Program-made: the position numbers and the translations under genes
In this document: positions 44,631 to 53,598 of the stretch, one piece after another
How the letters are laid out: the number at the start of each line of letters is the position of its first letter
How positions within the stretch are numbered: the stretch's first letter is position 1
The notes under the pieces: generated by a model
What the model saw: the letters and a program-made list of their open reading frames with translations, nothing else
The model's database searches: none
Told to the model about the DNA's origin: nothing
DNA from: Streptomyces aureus
Lineage (GTDB): Bacteria > Actinomycetota > Actinomycetes > Streptomycetales > Streptomycetaceae
Direction: 5' to 3'
NCBI RefSeq assembly: GCF_000725495.1
Contig: NZ_JNZD01000005.1
Location: 186,001 to 250,000 of the forward strand
DNA: 64,000 bases

Positions 44631-45406
44631 GCGCAGCGCGTCGCCCGGGACTCGGGCAGTGCCTTGACGATCCAGGACCGGTCGCGGGCGATCTCCTGCT
44701 CGCCGGTGGTCCAGATGTCGGGCGTCGAGGCGTGCCGCTGGATGCCGACCAGCACCTCGTCGCCCCGGTGCAGCCGCGGGTCGACGTCCTGGTCCATCAG
44801 GAAGGTGACCTCCTTCGCGCCCGTGGCCGGCTTGTAGTAGTGGTAGACGTCCAGCGTGATCCGGTCCTGCGCGGTGCCGGGGACCGCGGCCACCTTCGTG
44901 ACCGTGCCCTCCACGAGGAGCCGGGAGCAGGCGATGTAGCCGGGGGCGCTCAGCGAGCCCGCGCCGCCGCGGCCGCTGTCGGCCTTGGCGTCGGACGACG
45001 CCTGCGCGTTCTTCGAGTCCGATCCGCCCTGCGCCGCCAGCCAGCCGATCCCGATCACCAGGGAGGCCATGGCGGCGGCCACCAGCGTGGCGACGACGAG
45101 GGCGCCCGGATGCCGGGAGCGTTCCTTCGGCCCGCCCCCCGGCCGCCCTCTCCCGGCCGCCCGCGGCCCCCGGGCCCGCCGGTACCGTCCGGCCGCTCCG
45201 GGCCTGCGGTCCCGGCCCGGCTCGGCCGGCCGGCCGGCGTCCGCCAGCGCGTCCCCGATGACGATCAGCTGCTCCCGCAGCACGTCCACGTCCGCGGCGG
45301 CCGACCGGTGCTCGGCCATGAACACGACGTCGTCGCGAGCGCCCTCGGGCAGTTCGGCGTCCGTGATCGCGGCCAGCAGCGCGTCCAGATCTTCGTACTC
45401 GGCCAC
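44624..45406 (-). CDS. Single-pass membrane protein, probable anti-sigma partner
   Basis: The 260-residue protein has an acidic cytoplasmic N-terminus (AEYEDLDALLAAITDAELPEGARDD), a basic linker, one transmembrane helix (about 101-126) and an extracytoplasmic domain (APGYIACSRLLVEGTV...DRITLDVYHYYKPATG). It starts one base after the stop of an ECF sigma factor gene, the usual place of an anti-sigma factor. No HxxxCxxC zinc motif is present, so if it is an anti-sigma factor it is of a non-ZAS type. Two Cys in the outer domain could form a disulfide. Confidence 0.75.
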   Translation of the reverse strand: MAEYEDLDALLAAITDAELPEGARDDVVFMAEHRSAAADVDVLREQLIVIGDALADAGRPAEPGRDRRPGAAGRYRRARGPRAAGRGRPGGGPKERSRHPGALVVATLVAAAMASLVIGIGWLAAQGGSDSKNAQASSDAKADSGRGGAGSLSAPGYIACSRLLVEGTVTKVAAVPGTAQDRITLDVYHYYKPATGAKEVTFLMDQDVDPRLHRGDEVLVGIQRHASTPDIWTTGEQEIARDRSWIVKALPESRATRCAE

Positions 45407-45407
45407 G

Positions 45408-45929
45408 TCACACCACCTCGTCCTCGTGCAGGCGGGTGCGCAGCGCGCGGACCGCCGTGTGCAGCCTGCTCTTGACCGTGCCCTCGGGGATGCCGAGCTC
45501 GTCGGCGATGTCCCGGACCGGCAGATCGGCGTAGAACCGCAGGACGAGGACCTGGCGCTGAGCGTCGGGCAGTTCGTCCAGGCCCTGGGCGACGGCCAGC
45601 GACAGCACGCTGGACTCCTCGTCCGAGGGCTGCTCCCACTGGCGCAGGGAGGCCAGACGCTCCCCGAGCCGCTCCTGCCGGCGTTTGGCCCGGTGCCAGT
45701 CCATCGCCAGGTTCGAGGCGACGACCGCCGCCCAGGCGGACACGTCGCGCGGCGCCTCGTCCCCCTTCGCCGCCCGCTCCAGCAACCGCAGCCGGACCTG
45801 CTGTACCCCGTCCGGCAGGTCCGCCTGCGGTACGCCGCCGAGCGCGAGCACCGCCCGCACCCGGCGTTCCTGTGTCGCGTCCAGGGGATCGTCCGCCCCC
45901 TGTGCCCGACGTGGCCTTCTGCGCAGCAC
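45408..45929 (-). CDS. ECF-type RNA polymerase sigma factor
   Basis: The sigma factor has 173 residues. Region 2 is seen in SAWAAVVASNLAMDWHRAKRRQERL and region 4 in LDELPDAQRQVLVLRFYADLPVRDIADELGIPEGTVKSRL, with a full helix-turn-helix. I chose the GTG at 45929 because GAGGGGAGGGG precedes it; the frame opens at 46010 but the extra 27 residues are low-complexity Arg/Gly. It is co-transcribed with the membrane protein downstream, which presumably holds it inactive until a surface signal arrives. Confidence 0.87.
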   Translation of the reverse strand: MLRRRPRRAQGADDPLDATQERRVRAVLALGGVPQADLPDGVQQVRLRLLERAAKGDEAPRDVSAWAAVVASNLAMDWHRAKRRQERLGERLASLRQWEQPSDEESSVLSLAVAQGLDELPDAQRQVLVLRFYADLPVRDIADELGIPEGTVKSRLHTAVRALRTRLHEDEVV

Positions 45930-46029
45930 AGCCACCCCTCCCCTCCCCGCGTCCCCTCTACGACGCCGGTGCGGGCCGAAACGTTCGGACCGGTTCGAGT
46001 CGTACGTCACACCGGGCCCCCTCGGGTGA

Positions 46030-47262
<1,233 letters not shown>

Positions 47263-47279
47263 CAGCCGCGTCCACCACG

Positions 47280-47319
47280 CCCGAGGGGGCGGGCACCGGC
47301 CGGTGCCCGCCCCCTCGGG
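47280..47319. terminator. Bidirectional terminator between asd and second pepN
   Basis: A 40-bp perfect palindrome without spacer (20-bp arms, centre CCGG) sits between convergent genes. Confidence 0.8.
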
Positions 47320-47333
47320 GTCGTTCCGCGTGC

Positions 47334-49913
47334 CTAGGCGGTCGCGGCCGCCGCGTCGGCCGCCTGTGCCTTCAGGGCGCGCTCGACGCCGGAGCGGGAC
47401 TCCGAGACGAGCCGCCGCAGCGCCGCGTTGGGCTCGGCCGAGGCCAGCCACGCGTCGGTCTTGGCGAGGGTCTCCTCGAAGACCTGGACGCCCGGGTAGA
47501 GACCGGTCGCGATCTGCTGCGCGATCTCGTGCGAGCGGGCGTCCCAGATCTCCTTGACCACGGAGAAGTACTTGTCCGTGTACGGGGCGAGCAGCTCACG
47601 CTGGTCGGCCTGCACGAACCCGCCGATGACCGCTTCCTGCACGGCGTTCGGGAGCTTGTCGGACTCGACGACCGAGGCCCACGCCTCCGCCTTCGCCTCC
47701 TCGGTGGGACGGGCGGCGCGGGCGGTGGCCGCGTGCCGCTCGCCGGCGGCGGTCTTGTCGCGCTCGTACTCGGCGGCGATCTCCGCCTCGTCGAAGCGTC
47801 CGACGGCCGCGAGCCGCTGCACGAACGCCCAGCGCAGCTCGGTGTCCACGGAAAGGCCCTCGATGGTCTCGCGGCCCTCCAGCAGCGCCTCCAGGAGGTC
47901 GAGCTGCTCCGGCGTGCGTGCGGTCGCCGCGAAGGCGCGGGCCCAGGCGAGCTGGTGGTCGCCGCCGGCCTCGGACGCGTGCAGGTGGGCGAGCGTGGCG
48001 TCCGTCCAGCGGGTCAGCAGCGCCTCGCGGGCGGTCGGGTCGGCGTACAGCTCGATGGCGAGCTTCACCTGGCGGTGCAGCGACTGCACGACGCCGATGT
48101 CGGACTCCTTGCCGATGCCGGCCAGCACCAGCGCGAGGTAGTCGCGGGCGGCGAGTTCGGCGTCGCGGGTCATGTCCCACGCCGAGGCCCAGCACAGGGC
48201 GCGGGGCAGGGAGGACGCGAAGTCGCCGAGGTGCTCGGTGACGAAGGCCAGGGAGTCCTCGTCGAGGCGGACCTTGGCGTACGACAGGTCGTCGTCGTTG
48301 AGCAGGATCACGGCGGGGCGGGGCTTGCCGGCGAGCTGCGGGACGGCGGTCAGCTCCCCGTCCACGTCCAGCTCGATCCGCTCGACGCGCACGAGCTTGC
48401 CGGTGTCGGCGTCGAGGTCGTAGAGGCCGACCGCGATGCGGTGCGGGCGCAGCGTCGGCTCGCCCTGGGCGCCGGCGGGCAGGGCCGGGGCCTCCTGGCG
48501 GATGGCGAAGGAGGTGACGACGCCGTCGGCGCCGGTCTCGATCTCCGGGCGCAGGATGTTGATGCCTGCGGTCTGGAGCCACTTCTGCGACCAGGTGCCG
48601 AGGTCGCGTCCGGAGGTCTCCTCCAGGGCGCCGAGCAGGTCGGACAGGCGCGTGTTCCCGAACGCGTGGGCCTTGAAGTAGGCCTGGACGCCGCGGAAGA
48701 ACTCGTCCATGCCGACGTAGGCGACGAGCTGCTTGAGGACGGAGGCGCCCTTGGCGTACGTGATGCCGTCGAAGTTGACGAGCACGTCGTCGAGGTCGCG
48801 GATCTCGGCCATGATCGGGTGGGTGGAGGGCAGCTGGTCCTGCCGGTACGCCCACGTCTTCATGGAGTTGGCGAAGGTGGTCCAGGAGTGCGGCCAGCGG
48901 CTGTCGGGGTGATAGGCCTGACAGGCGATGGAGGTGTAGGTGGCGAACGACTCGTTCAGCCACAGGTCGTTCCACCACTCCATGGTCACGAGGTCGCCGA
49001 ACCACATGTGGGCGAGCTCGTGCAGGATCGTCTCGGCGCGCAGCTCGTAGGCGGCGTCGGTGACCTTGGAGCGGAAGACGTACTGGTCGCGGATGGTGAC
49101 CGCGCCCGCGTTCTCCATCGCGCCCGCGTTGAACTCGGGCACGAAGAGCTGGTCGTACTTCGTGAACGGGTAGGCGTAGTCGAACTTCTCCTGGAACCAG
49201 TCGAAGCCCTGCCGGGTGACCTCGAAGATGGCGTCGGAGTCGAGGAACTCGGCGAGCGAGGGGCGGCAGTAGATGCCGAGCGGCACGGACTGGCCGTCCT
49301 TCTCGTACACGCTGTGCACGGAGTGGTACGGGCCGACGATCAGGGCGGTGATGTACGACGAGATCCGCGGCGTCGGCTCGAAGACCCAGACGTCGTCCTT
49401 GGGCTCCGGGGTCGGCGAGTTGGAGATGACCGTCCAGCCGGTCGGCGCCTTCACCGTGAACTGGAAGGTGGCCTTGAGGTCGGGCTGCTCGAAGGACGCG
49501 AAGACGCGGCGCGCGTCCGGGACCTCGAACTGGGTGTACAGGTAGGCCTGCTGGTCGACGGGGTCGACGAACCGGTGCAGGCCCTCGCCGGTGTTGGTGT
49601 AGGCGCAGTCGGCCACGACGCGCAGGACGTTGCGGCCCGCCAGGAGGCCGGGCAGCACGATCCGCGAGTCCTTGAAGACCTCGGCCGCGTCGAGCGCGTC
49701 GCCGTTGAGCGTGACCTCGTGGACGGCCGGGGCGACCAGGTCGATGAAGGACTCCGCGTCGTTCTCGGCGGAGTCGAAGCGCACCGTGGTCACGGACCGG
49801 TAGGTGCCGCCCTCCTGCGCGCCGGAGAGGTCGAGTTCGACCTCGTACGAGTCAACGGTGAGCAGCTTCGCGCGCTGCTGCGCCTCTTCGCGGGTCAGGT
49901 TTGTGCCAGGCAC
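47334..49913 (-). CDS. pepN: Aminopeptidase N (second copy)
   Basis: The 859-residue M1 metallopeptidase has GAMENAG, zinc site HELAH at 298-302 and Glu321 (LWLNESFATY), followed by the helical C-terminal domain. It is related end to end to the copy at 30657-33251 but clearly diverged (for example NSMKTWAYRQDQLPSTHPI versus NRRKAWAYRADQLPSTHPI). GTG start with GAGGAG. Both copies keep all catalytic residues, so both should be active, perhaps with different peptide preference or timing. Confidence 0.95.
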   Translation of the reverse strand: MPGTNLTREEAQQRAKLLTVDSYEVELDLSGAQEGGTYRSVTTVRFDSAENDAESFIDLVAPAVHEVTLNGDALDAAEVFKDSRIVLPGLLAGRNVLRVVADCAYTNTGEGLHRFVDPVDQQAYLYTQFEVPDARRVFASFEQPDLKATFQFTVKAPTGWTVISNSPTPEPKDDVWVFEPTPRISSYITALIVGPYHSVHSVYEKDGQSVPLGIYCRPSLAEFLDSDAIFEVTRQGFDWFQEKFDYAYPFTKYDQLFVPEFNAGAMENAGAVTIRDQYVFRSKVTDAAYELRAETILHELAHMWFGDLVTMEWWNDLWLNESFATYTSIACQAYHPDSRWPHSWTTFANSMKTWAYRQDQLPSTHPIMAEIRDLDDVLVNFDGITYAKGASVLKQLVAYVGMDEFFRGVQAYFKAHAFGNTRLSDLLGALEETSGRDLGTWSQKWLQTAGINILRPEIETGADGVVTSFAIRQEAPALPAGAQGEPTLRPHRIAVGLYDLDADTGKLVRVERIELDVDGELTAVPQLAGKPRPAVILLNDDDLSYAKVRLDEDSLAFVTEHLGDFASSLPRALCWASAWDMTRDAELAARDYLALVLAGIGKESDIGVVQSLHRQVKLAIELYADPTAREALLTRWTDATLAHLHASEAGGDHQLAWARAFAATARTPEQLDLLEALLEGRETIEGLSVDTELRWAFVQRLAAVGRFDEAEIAAEYERDKTAAGERHAATARAARPTEEAKAEAWASVVESDKLPNAVQEAVIGGFVQADQRELLAPYTDKYFSVVKEIWDARSHEIAQQIATGLYPGVQVFEETLAKTDAWLASAEPNAALRRLVSESRSGVERALKAQAADAAAATA

Positions 49914-50025
49914 GCGGTCATCTCCTCGTTATGTGTGGGTTGCGCCATCCTTCCACGGGACCCGCACGGAACGCGATGTCCGTTTACCGCCGGTGCCGGG
50001 GCGTCACCGGCGTGATCCTCGGTGC

Positions 50026-50511
50026 ATGACGACGTACACCGCGCGGCCCATCGGCCGGACCGCCCTGAAGGAGCTCCGCGACACCGACGACTCCGGCCGC
50101 CGGCCCGTGCCGCCGACCGACGCGGAGGGCGGGTCCCCGCTGCGCTGCTGTCTGCGCCGCAGCGAGCCCGGCGAGCGCATCGCGCTGGTCTCCTACGCCC
50201 CGTTGCGCCGCTGGGCGCGGGAGACGGGCGCCGAGCCGGGCCCGTACGAGGAGACGGGTCCGGTCTTCGTCCACGCGCAGGAGTGCGCGGGCCCGGCCAC
50301 GGACGCCCTCCCGTTCACGAACGCCCACCGCACGGTCCGCCGCTACTCGGCCCGGGGGCACATCCTGGGCGGACGGCTGGTGGAGACCCCGGAGGAGTTC
50401 CCCGAGGCCTTCGCCGAGGCGTTCACGGACCCGGACGTGGCCCTGGTCCATGTACGGGCGGTGGAGTTCGGGTGCTTCCTGTACGAGGTGCGGCGGGGCC
50501 GGGGCGCGTAG
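50026..50511 (+). CDS. DUF1203-family protein
   Basis: This 161-residue single-domain protein has the family features LRCCLRRSEPGERIALVSYAPLRR, GPVFVHAQECAG and FGCFLYEVRR. The function of the family is unknown to me; the conserved Cys and His residues (Cys near 38-39, His-x-x-x-Cys at about 86-90) suggest a metal or cofactor site. It is divergent from the second pepN. A 16-bp tandem repeat follows the gene. Confidence 0.78.
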   Translation: MTTYTARPIGRTALKELRDTDDSGRRPVPPTDAEGGSPLRCCLRRSEPGERIALVSYAPLRRWARETGAEPGPYEETGPVFVHAQECAGPATDALPFTNAHRTVRRYSARGHILGGRLVETPEEFPEAFAEAFTDPDVALVHVRAVEFGCFLYEVRRGRGA

Positions 50512-50528
50512 CCGGCGGACGTTCGCCG

Positions 50529-50592
50529 GTCGGAGTGGTCGCCCGTCGGCGTGGTCGCCCGTCGGGGTGGTCGCCCGTCGGGGTGGTCGCCG
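50529..50592. repeat. Four 16-bp tandem repeats
   Basis: The unit GTCGGGGTGGTCGCCC is repeated four times with one or two changes per copy (50529-50544, 50545-50560, 50561-50576, 50577-50592). It fills part of the gap between the DUF1203 and FAD-monooxygenase genes; no gene lies in 50512-50707. Confidence 0.85.
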
Positions 50593-50707
50593 GGCCGCGC
50601 GCCGCCTTCGGCCGGTTCCCGGCACCAGGGCGGCGGGCGTTCCCGGGCGGGCGTTCCCGGGCGGGCCACCGGCCTGCCCGCCTCTCTCCGCCGACGGCCG
50701 CGCCTGC

Positions 50708-52222
50708 CTAGGCCATGGCGTCCGCCGCCCCCACGGCGGCGGCGAGGGCCGCCTCGACCGCGGCGGCGTCGGGGGACTCTGCGGCCCAGGCCACGTATCC
50801 GTCGGGCCGCACCAGCACCGTGGTGCGGCGCTCCCCCGCCCAGTGCTCCACGGCGAGACGGCCCGCGCGCTCACCGGCCCGCCCGGTCTCCCCGGTCTCG
50901 TTTCCCGGCGGGGCGATCAGGACGAACCGCCCGCCCCGCAGTGCCTCGTAGAGCCGGCCGCTCCCGAGCCGGACGTCGGCGGCGCGGGTACCGACCGACG
51001 GGTGGGCACCGCGCGGCGCCCCGTAGGCGTATCCGATGCCCGTGATCCGGCCGATCGCCCTGCGCCGCGCGGGGCCGACGTGGCCGACGACCGCGGTGAC
51101 GGCCCTGCGCAGCGCCCGCGTCCAGGGGTGCTTGGCCATCGCGAGGCGGACGATGCCGCCGCTGCTGCGCAGCACGGAGGCGCCGACGGGGTGGCGTTCG
51201 GCCTGGTAGGTGTCCAACAGGGCCGCGTCGACCTGTCCGTTGAACACCGCGGCCAGCTTCCATCCGAGGTTCGCCGCGTCCTGGAGCCCCGTGTTCATGC
51301 CCTGGCCGCCGGCCGGGGTGTGCACGTGCGCGGCGTCGCCCGCGAGGAAGACCCGGCCCACGCGGTAGGCGGGGGCCTGGCGCTCGTCGCTGTGGAAGCG
51401 GGACATCCAGCGGGCGTCGCGCATGCCGTAGTCGCGTCCGAGCGCGAGCCGGGTGATCTCCTTGACCTCGTCGAGTCCGAGCGGTTCGCTGTCCGGGACG
51501 TCCCGGCCCCGGTGCCAGCCGATCACGCGGTGGTAGCCGTCGCCGAAGGGTGCGATGAAGGCGAACGCGTCGCCGACGGCGTTCGCGGTCAGCAGCGACT
51601 CGGGTTCCTCGTCGAGCCGGACGTCCGCGAGCACGACGGACCGGATGACCGAGCGGCCGGGGAACGGCAGCCCGATCGCCGTCCGCACGGCGCTGCGCAT
51701 GCCGTCCGTCCCGACGACGTAGTCGGCCGTCAGCTCTCCGGGCTCTCCGTCCGGACCGCGGACCGCGAGCGTCACCCCGTCCGGGTCCTGCCGCAGTCCG
51801 GTGACCTCCGTCCCGTGCAGGAACCGCACCCCGGTGTCCCGCGCCCGCCGCAGCAGCGCCTTCTCCACCTCGTACTGCGGAATCACCAGGAGGTGGTTGA
51901 AGCGGGAGGGCAGCGTGTCCAGCGCGAGGGCGAGTCCGCCGAAGAGCCGGATGCGGTCCAGTGCCTCGCCCTCGCGCTCCAGGCCGTCGGCGAGCCCGCG
52001 GGCGTCGAGCTGCTCCAGTGTGCGGGCGTGCAGGACGAAGGCGCGGGAGAGGTTGCTGATCCCACCGGGGCGCTTCTCGACGACGGTGACCGGGACGCCG
52101 GCGGTGGCGAGGTCGCCGGCCAGCAGCAGGCCGGTCGGGCCGGAGCCGACGACGATCACCTGACGGGGGGTGGAGGTGCTCTGTGCGCTCGTGGTGCCGG
52201 GCTCGTGCGTCTCGCCGGTCAT
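50708..52222 (-). CDS. FAD-dependent aromatic monooxygenase (rifampicin/PgaE-like)
   Basis: The 504-residue class A flavoprotein hydroxylase has dinucleotide fold VVGSGPTGLLLAGDLA (about 24-39), the DG motif YVVGTDGMRSAVR, and the FAD motif FLAGDAAHVHTPAGGQGMNTGLQDAANLGWKLA. The C-terminal thioredoxin-like domain is present (GRFVLIAPPG; TTVLVRPDGYVAWA). Relatives inactivate rifampicin or act in polyketide tailoring. It is divergent from a TetR gene with shared palindromes, suggesting drug-inducible expression. GGAGG precedes the ATG. Confidence 0.9.
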   Translation of the reverse strand: MTGETHEPGTTSAQSTSTPRQVIVVGSGPTGLLLAGDLATAGVPVTVVEKRPGGISNLSRAFVLHARTLEQLDARGLADGLEREGEALDRIRLFGGLALALDTLPSRFNHLLVIPQYEVEKALLRRARDTGVRFLHGTEVTGLRQDPDGVTLAVRGPDGEPGELTADYVVGTDGMRSAVRTAIGLPFPGRSVIRSVVLADVRLDEEPESLLTANAVGDAFAFIAPFGDGYHRVIGWHRGRDVPDSEPLGLDEVKEITRLALGRDYGMRDARWMSRFHSDERQAPAYRVGRVFLAGDAAHVHTPAGGQGMNTGLQDAANLGWKLAAVFNGQVDAALLDTYQAERHPVGASVLRSSGGIVRLAMAKHPWTRALRRAVTAVVGHVGPARRRAIGRITGIGYAYGAPRGAHPSVGTRAADVRLGSGRLYEALRGGRFVLIAPPGNETGETGRAGERAGRLAVEHWAGERRTTVLVRPDGYVAWAAESPDAAAVEAALAAAVGAADAMA

Positions 52223-52240
52223 GACGGCCTCCTCAGTTTG

Positions 52241-52308
52241 CCAACACTTGTTGGCCAACGCCTGTTTGCAACCATAGAGAGCCGTCACTGGACCGTCAAC
52301 ACCTGTTG
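52241..52308. promoter_or_regulatory. Two TetR-type palindromic operators
   Basis: CCAACACTTGTTGG (52241-52254, perfect) and TCAACACCTGTTGG (52296-52309) share the pattern YCAACA-CY-TGTTGG. They lie 55 bp apart, each close to one of the two divergent start codons (19 and 16 bp). A further half-site GTTGTTGGC abuts the TetR ATG. Typical for a repressor controlling itself and its neighbour. Confidence 0.75.
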
Positions 52309-52324
52309 GCCTACGGTTGTTGGC

Positions 52325-52945
52325 ATGCGATTCGAGGAACAGCGCGAGCCTGGCCCGGAACGGCGCGGGTCCGGCCCCGTGCCCGCGGCGGCACCTCGGC
52401 GGTCCGACGCCACGCGCGGCGCGATCCTGGCCGCGGCCCGCGAGCGCTTCGCGGCCGACGGCTACGAGCGCGCGACCATCCGCGCCATCGCCCGCGAGGC
52501 GCACATCGACCCGTCGATGGTCATGCGCTACTACGGCTCGAAGGAGGGGCTGTTCGCGGCGGTGCTCGACGTCGATCTGCGGCTGCCCGATCCGGAGGCC
52601 CTCGACCGGGGCGACGTCGGCCGTGTCCTGGTGGGCCACTTCCTCGACCTGTGGGAGGAGAACGAGGTTCTCACCGCGATGCTGCGGGTCGGCGTGACCA
52701 ACGCGGCGGGCGCCGAACGGATGCAGGGCATCTTCCGGGACCAGCTCACGCCGGTGGCCCGGCTCGCCTGCCCCGACCCGGAGCAGGCTCCCGCCCGCGC
52801 CGCGCTCTGCGCCTCGCAACTGCTCGGGCTCGGTCTCACCCGCTACGTCCTGCGGCTGCCCCCGGCGGTCGCACTGCACCGCGACGAGATCGTGGCGTGG
52901 CTGGGCCCGACGGTGCAGCGCTATCTGACGGCACCACACCCGTAG
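52325..52945 (+). CDS. TetR-family transcriptional repressor
   Basis: The 206-residue protein has the TetR helix-turn-helix at about 30-75 (RGAILAAARERFAADGYERATIRAIAREAHIDPSMVMRYYGSKEGLFAAVL) and a ligand-binding C-terminal domain. It is divergent from the FAD monooxygenase and very probably represses it through the two palindromes in the shared 102-bp gap. The gene starts at the ATG directly after a third half-site, with no clear ribosome-binding site, so its transcript may be leaderless. Confidence 0.92.
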   Translation: MRFEEQREPGPERRGSGPVPAAAPRRSDATRGAILAAARERFAADGYERATIRAIAREAHIDPSMVMRYYGSKEGLFAAVLDVDLRLPDPEALDRGDVGRVLVGHFLDLWEENEVLTAMLRVGVTNAAGAERMQGIFRDQLTPVARLACPDPEQAPARAALCASQLLGLGLTRYVLRLPPAVALHRDEIVAWLGPTVQRYLTAPHP

Positions 52946-52970
52946 GCCCGGGCGGGGCCGGGCAGGGCAG

Positions 52971-53111
52971 GGCAGTTCCGGGCCGAGCCCGGCAGGTCCG
53001 GACGGGGCCCGTCAGGTCGGGGCAGGGCCCGGGAGTCCCGGACAGAGCCCGCCAGTTCCGGACAGAGCCCGTCAGGTCCGGGCGGGGGCCCGGCAGGTCC
53101 GGACGGAGCCC
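52971..53111. repeat. Seven 20-bp tandem repeats downstream of TetR gene
   Basis: Degenerate units around G(g/t)CAGGTCCGGACGGAGCCC start at 52971, 52991, 53011, 53031, 53051, 53071 (21 bp) and 53092. Further degenerate copies run to about 53140. The 357-bp gap 52946-53302 contains this array and a terminator but no gene. Confidence 0.85.
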
Positions 53112-53233
53112 GGCCGTCCCGCAAGGTCCGGGCAGGTCTCGGCCACGGAGAACCGGGCGGCTGCCCATGACGGGCGGCGGACCCCCGGCGGCCCGCTCCG
53201 CTCACGGCCCCCGGAAACACGAAGCACGAAGCA

Positions 53234-53279
53234 CGAAGGGGGAGTCCCCGCGCCGGTCGGTGCGGGGACTCCCCCTTCG
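53234..53279. terminator. Strong bidirectional terminator
   Basis: A 17-bp perfect stem CGAAGGGGGAGTCCCCG (53234-53250) with its complement at 53263-53279 and a 12-base loop. It is followed on each side by a convergent gene end. Confidence 0.85.
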
Positions 53280-53302
53280 GAGAGTCGGTGAAGCGGGGGC
53301 GC

Positions 53303-53542
53303 TCAGCCCTGCTTCGGCTGCTTGTGGGACTTGTCCAGGACCATCACGAGAGCGGTGATGCCCGCGAACAGCACGATCGGCAGCACGACGTAGAGGCCGA
53401 GCGTCTCGATCACGCTCAGGCCGGAGCCGGGGTCGTCGCCGTCGTCGCGGGTCAGCGCGAGCGCGGGGGACGACATGAGCAGCATCATCAGCGTCGTACC
53501 GGCCGCCAGGGCACCGGCGCGCAGAGCGTTCTTCTTGTCCAC
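53303..53542 (-). CDS. Small exported/membrane protein (79 aa)
   Basis: An N-terminal hydrophobic segment with AxA-like end (ALRAGALAAGTTLMMLLMSSPALALT) resembles a signal peptide. A second transmembrane helix (about 48-70) and a basic C-terminus (KSHKQPKQG) follow. No ribosome-binding site is seen at the GTG, but TACGTT lies six bases upstream, which fits a leaderless transcript. It lies 56 bp upstream of the end of malQ, same strand but with its own promoter. Unknown function; the type is common in Streptomyces. Confidence 0.72.
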   Translation of the reverse strand: MDKKNALRAGALAAGTTLMMLLMSSPALALTRDDGDDPGSGLSVIETLGLYVVLPIVLFAGITALVMVLDKSHKQPKQG

Positions 53543-53598
53543 GGTGCAAACGTAGCGAACACCTGTCGGGCCCGCGCGCCCGGGGTGCCGTACGGAGG

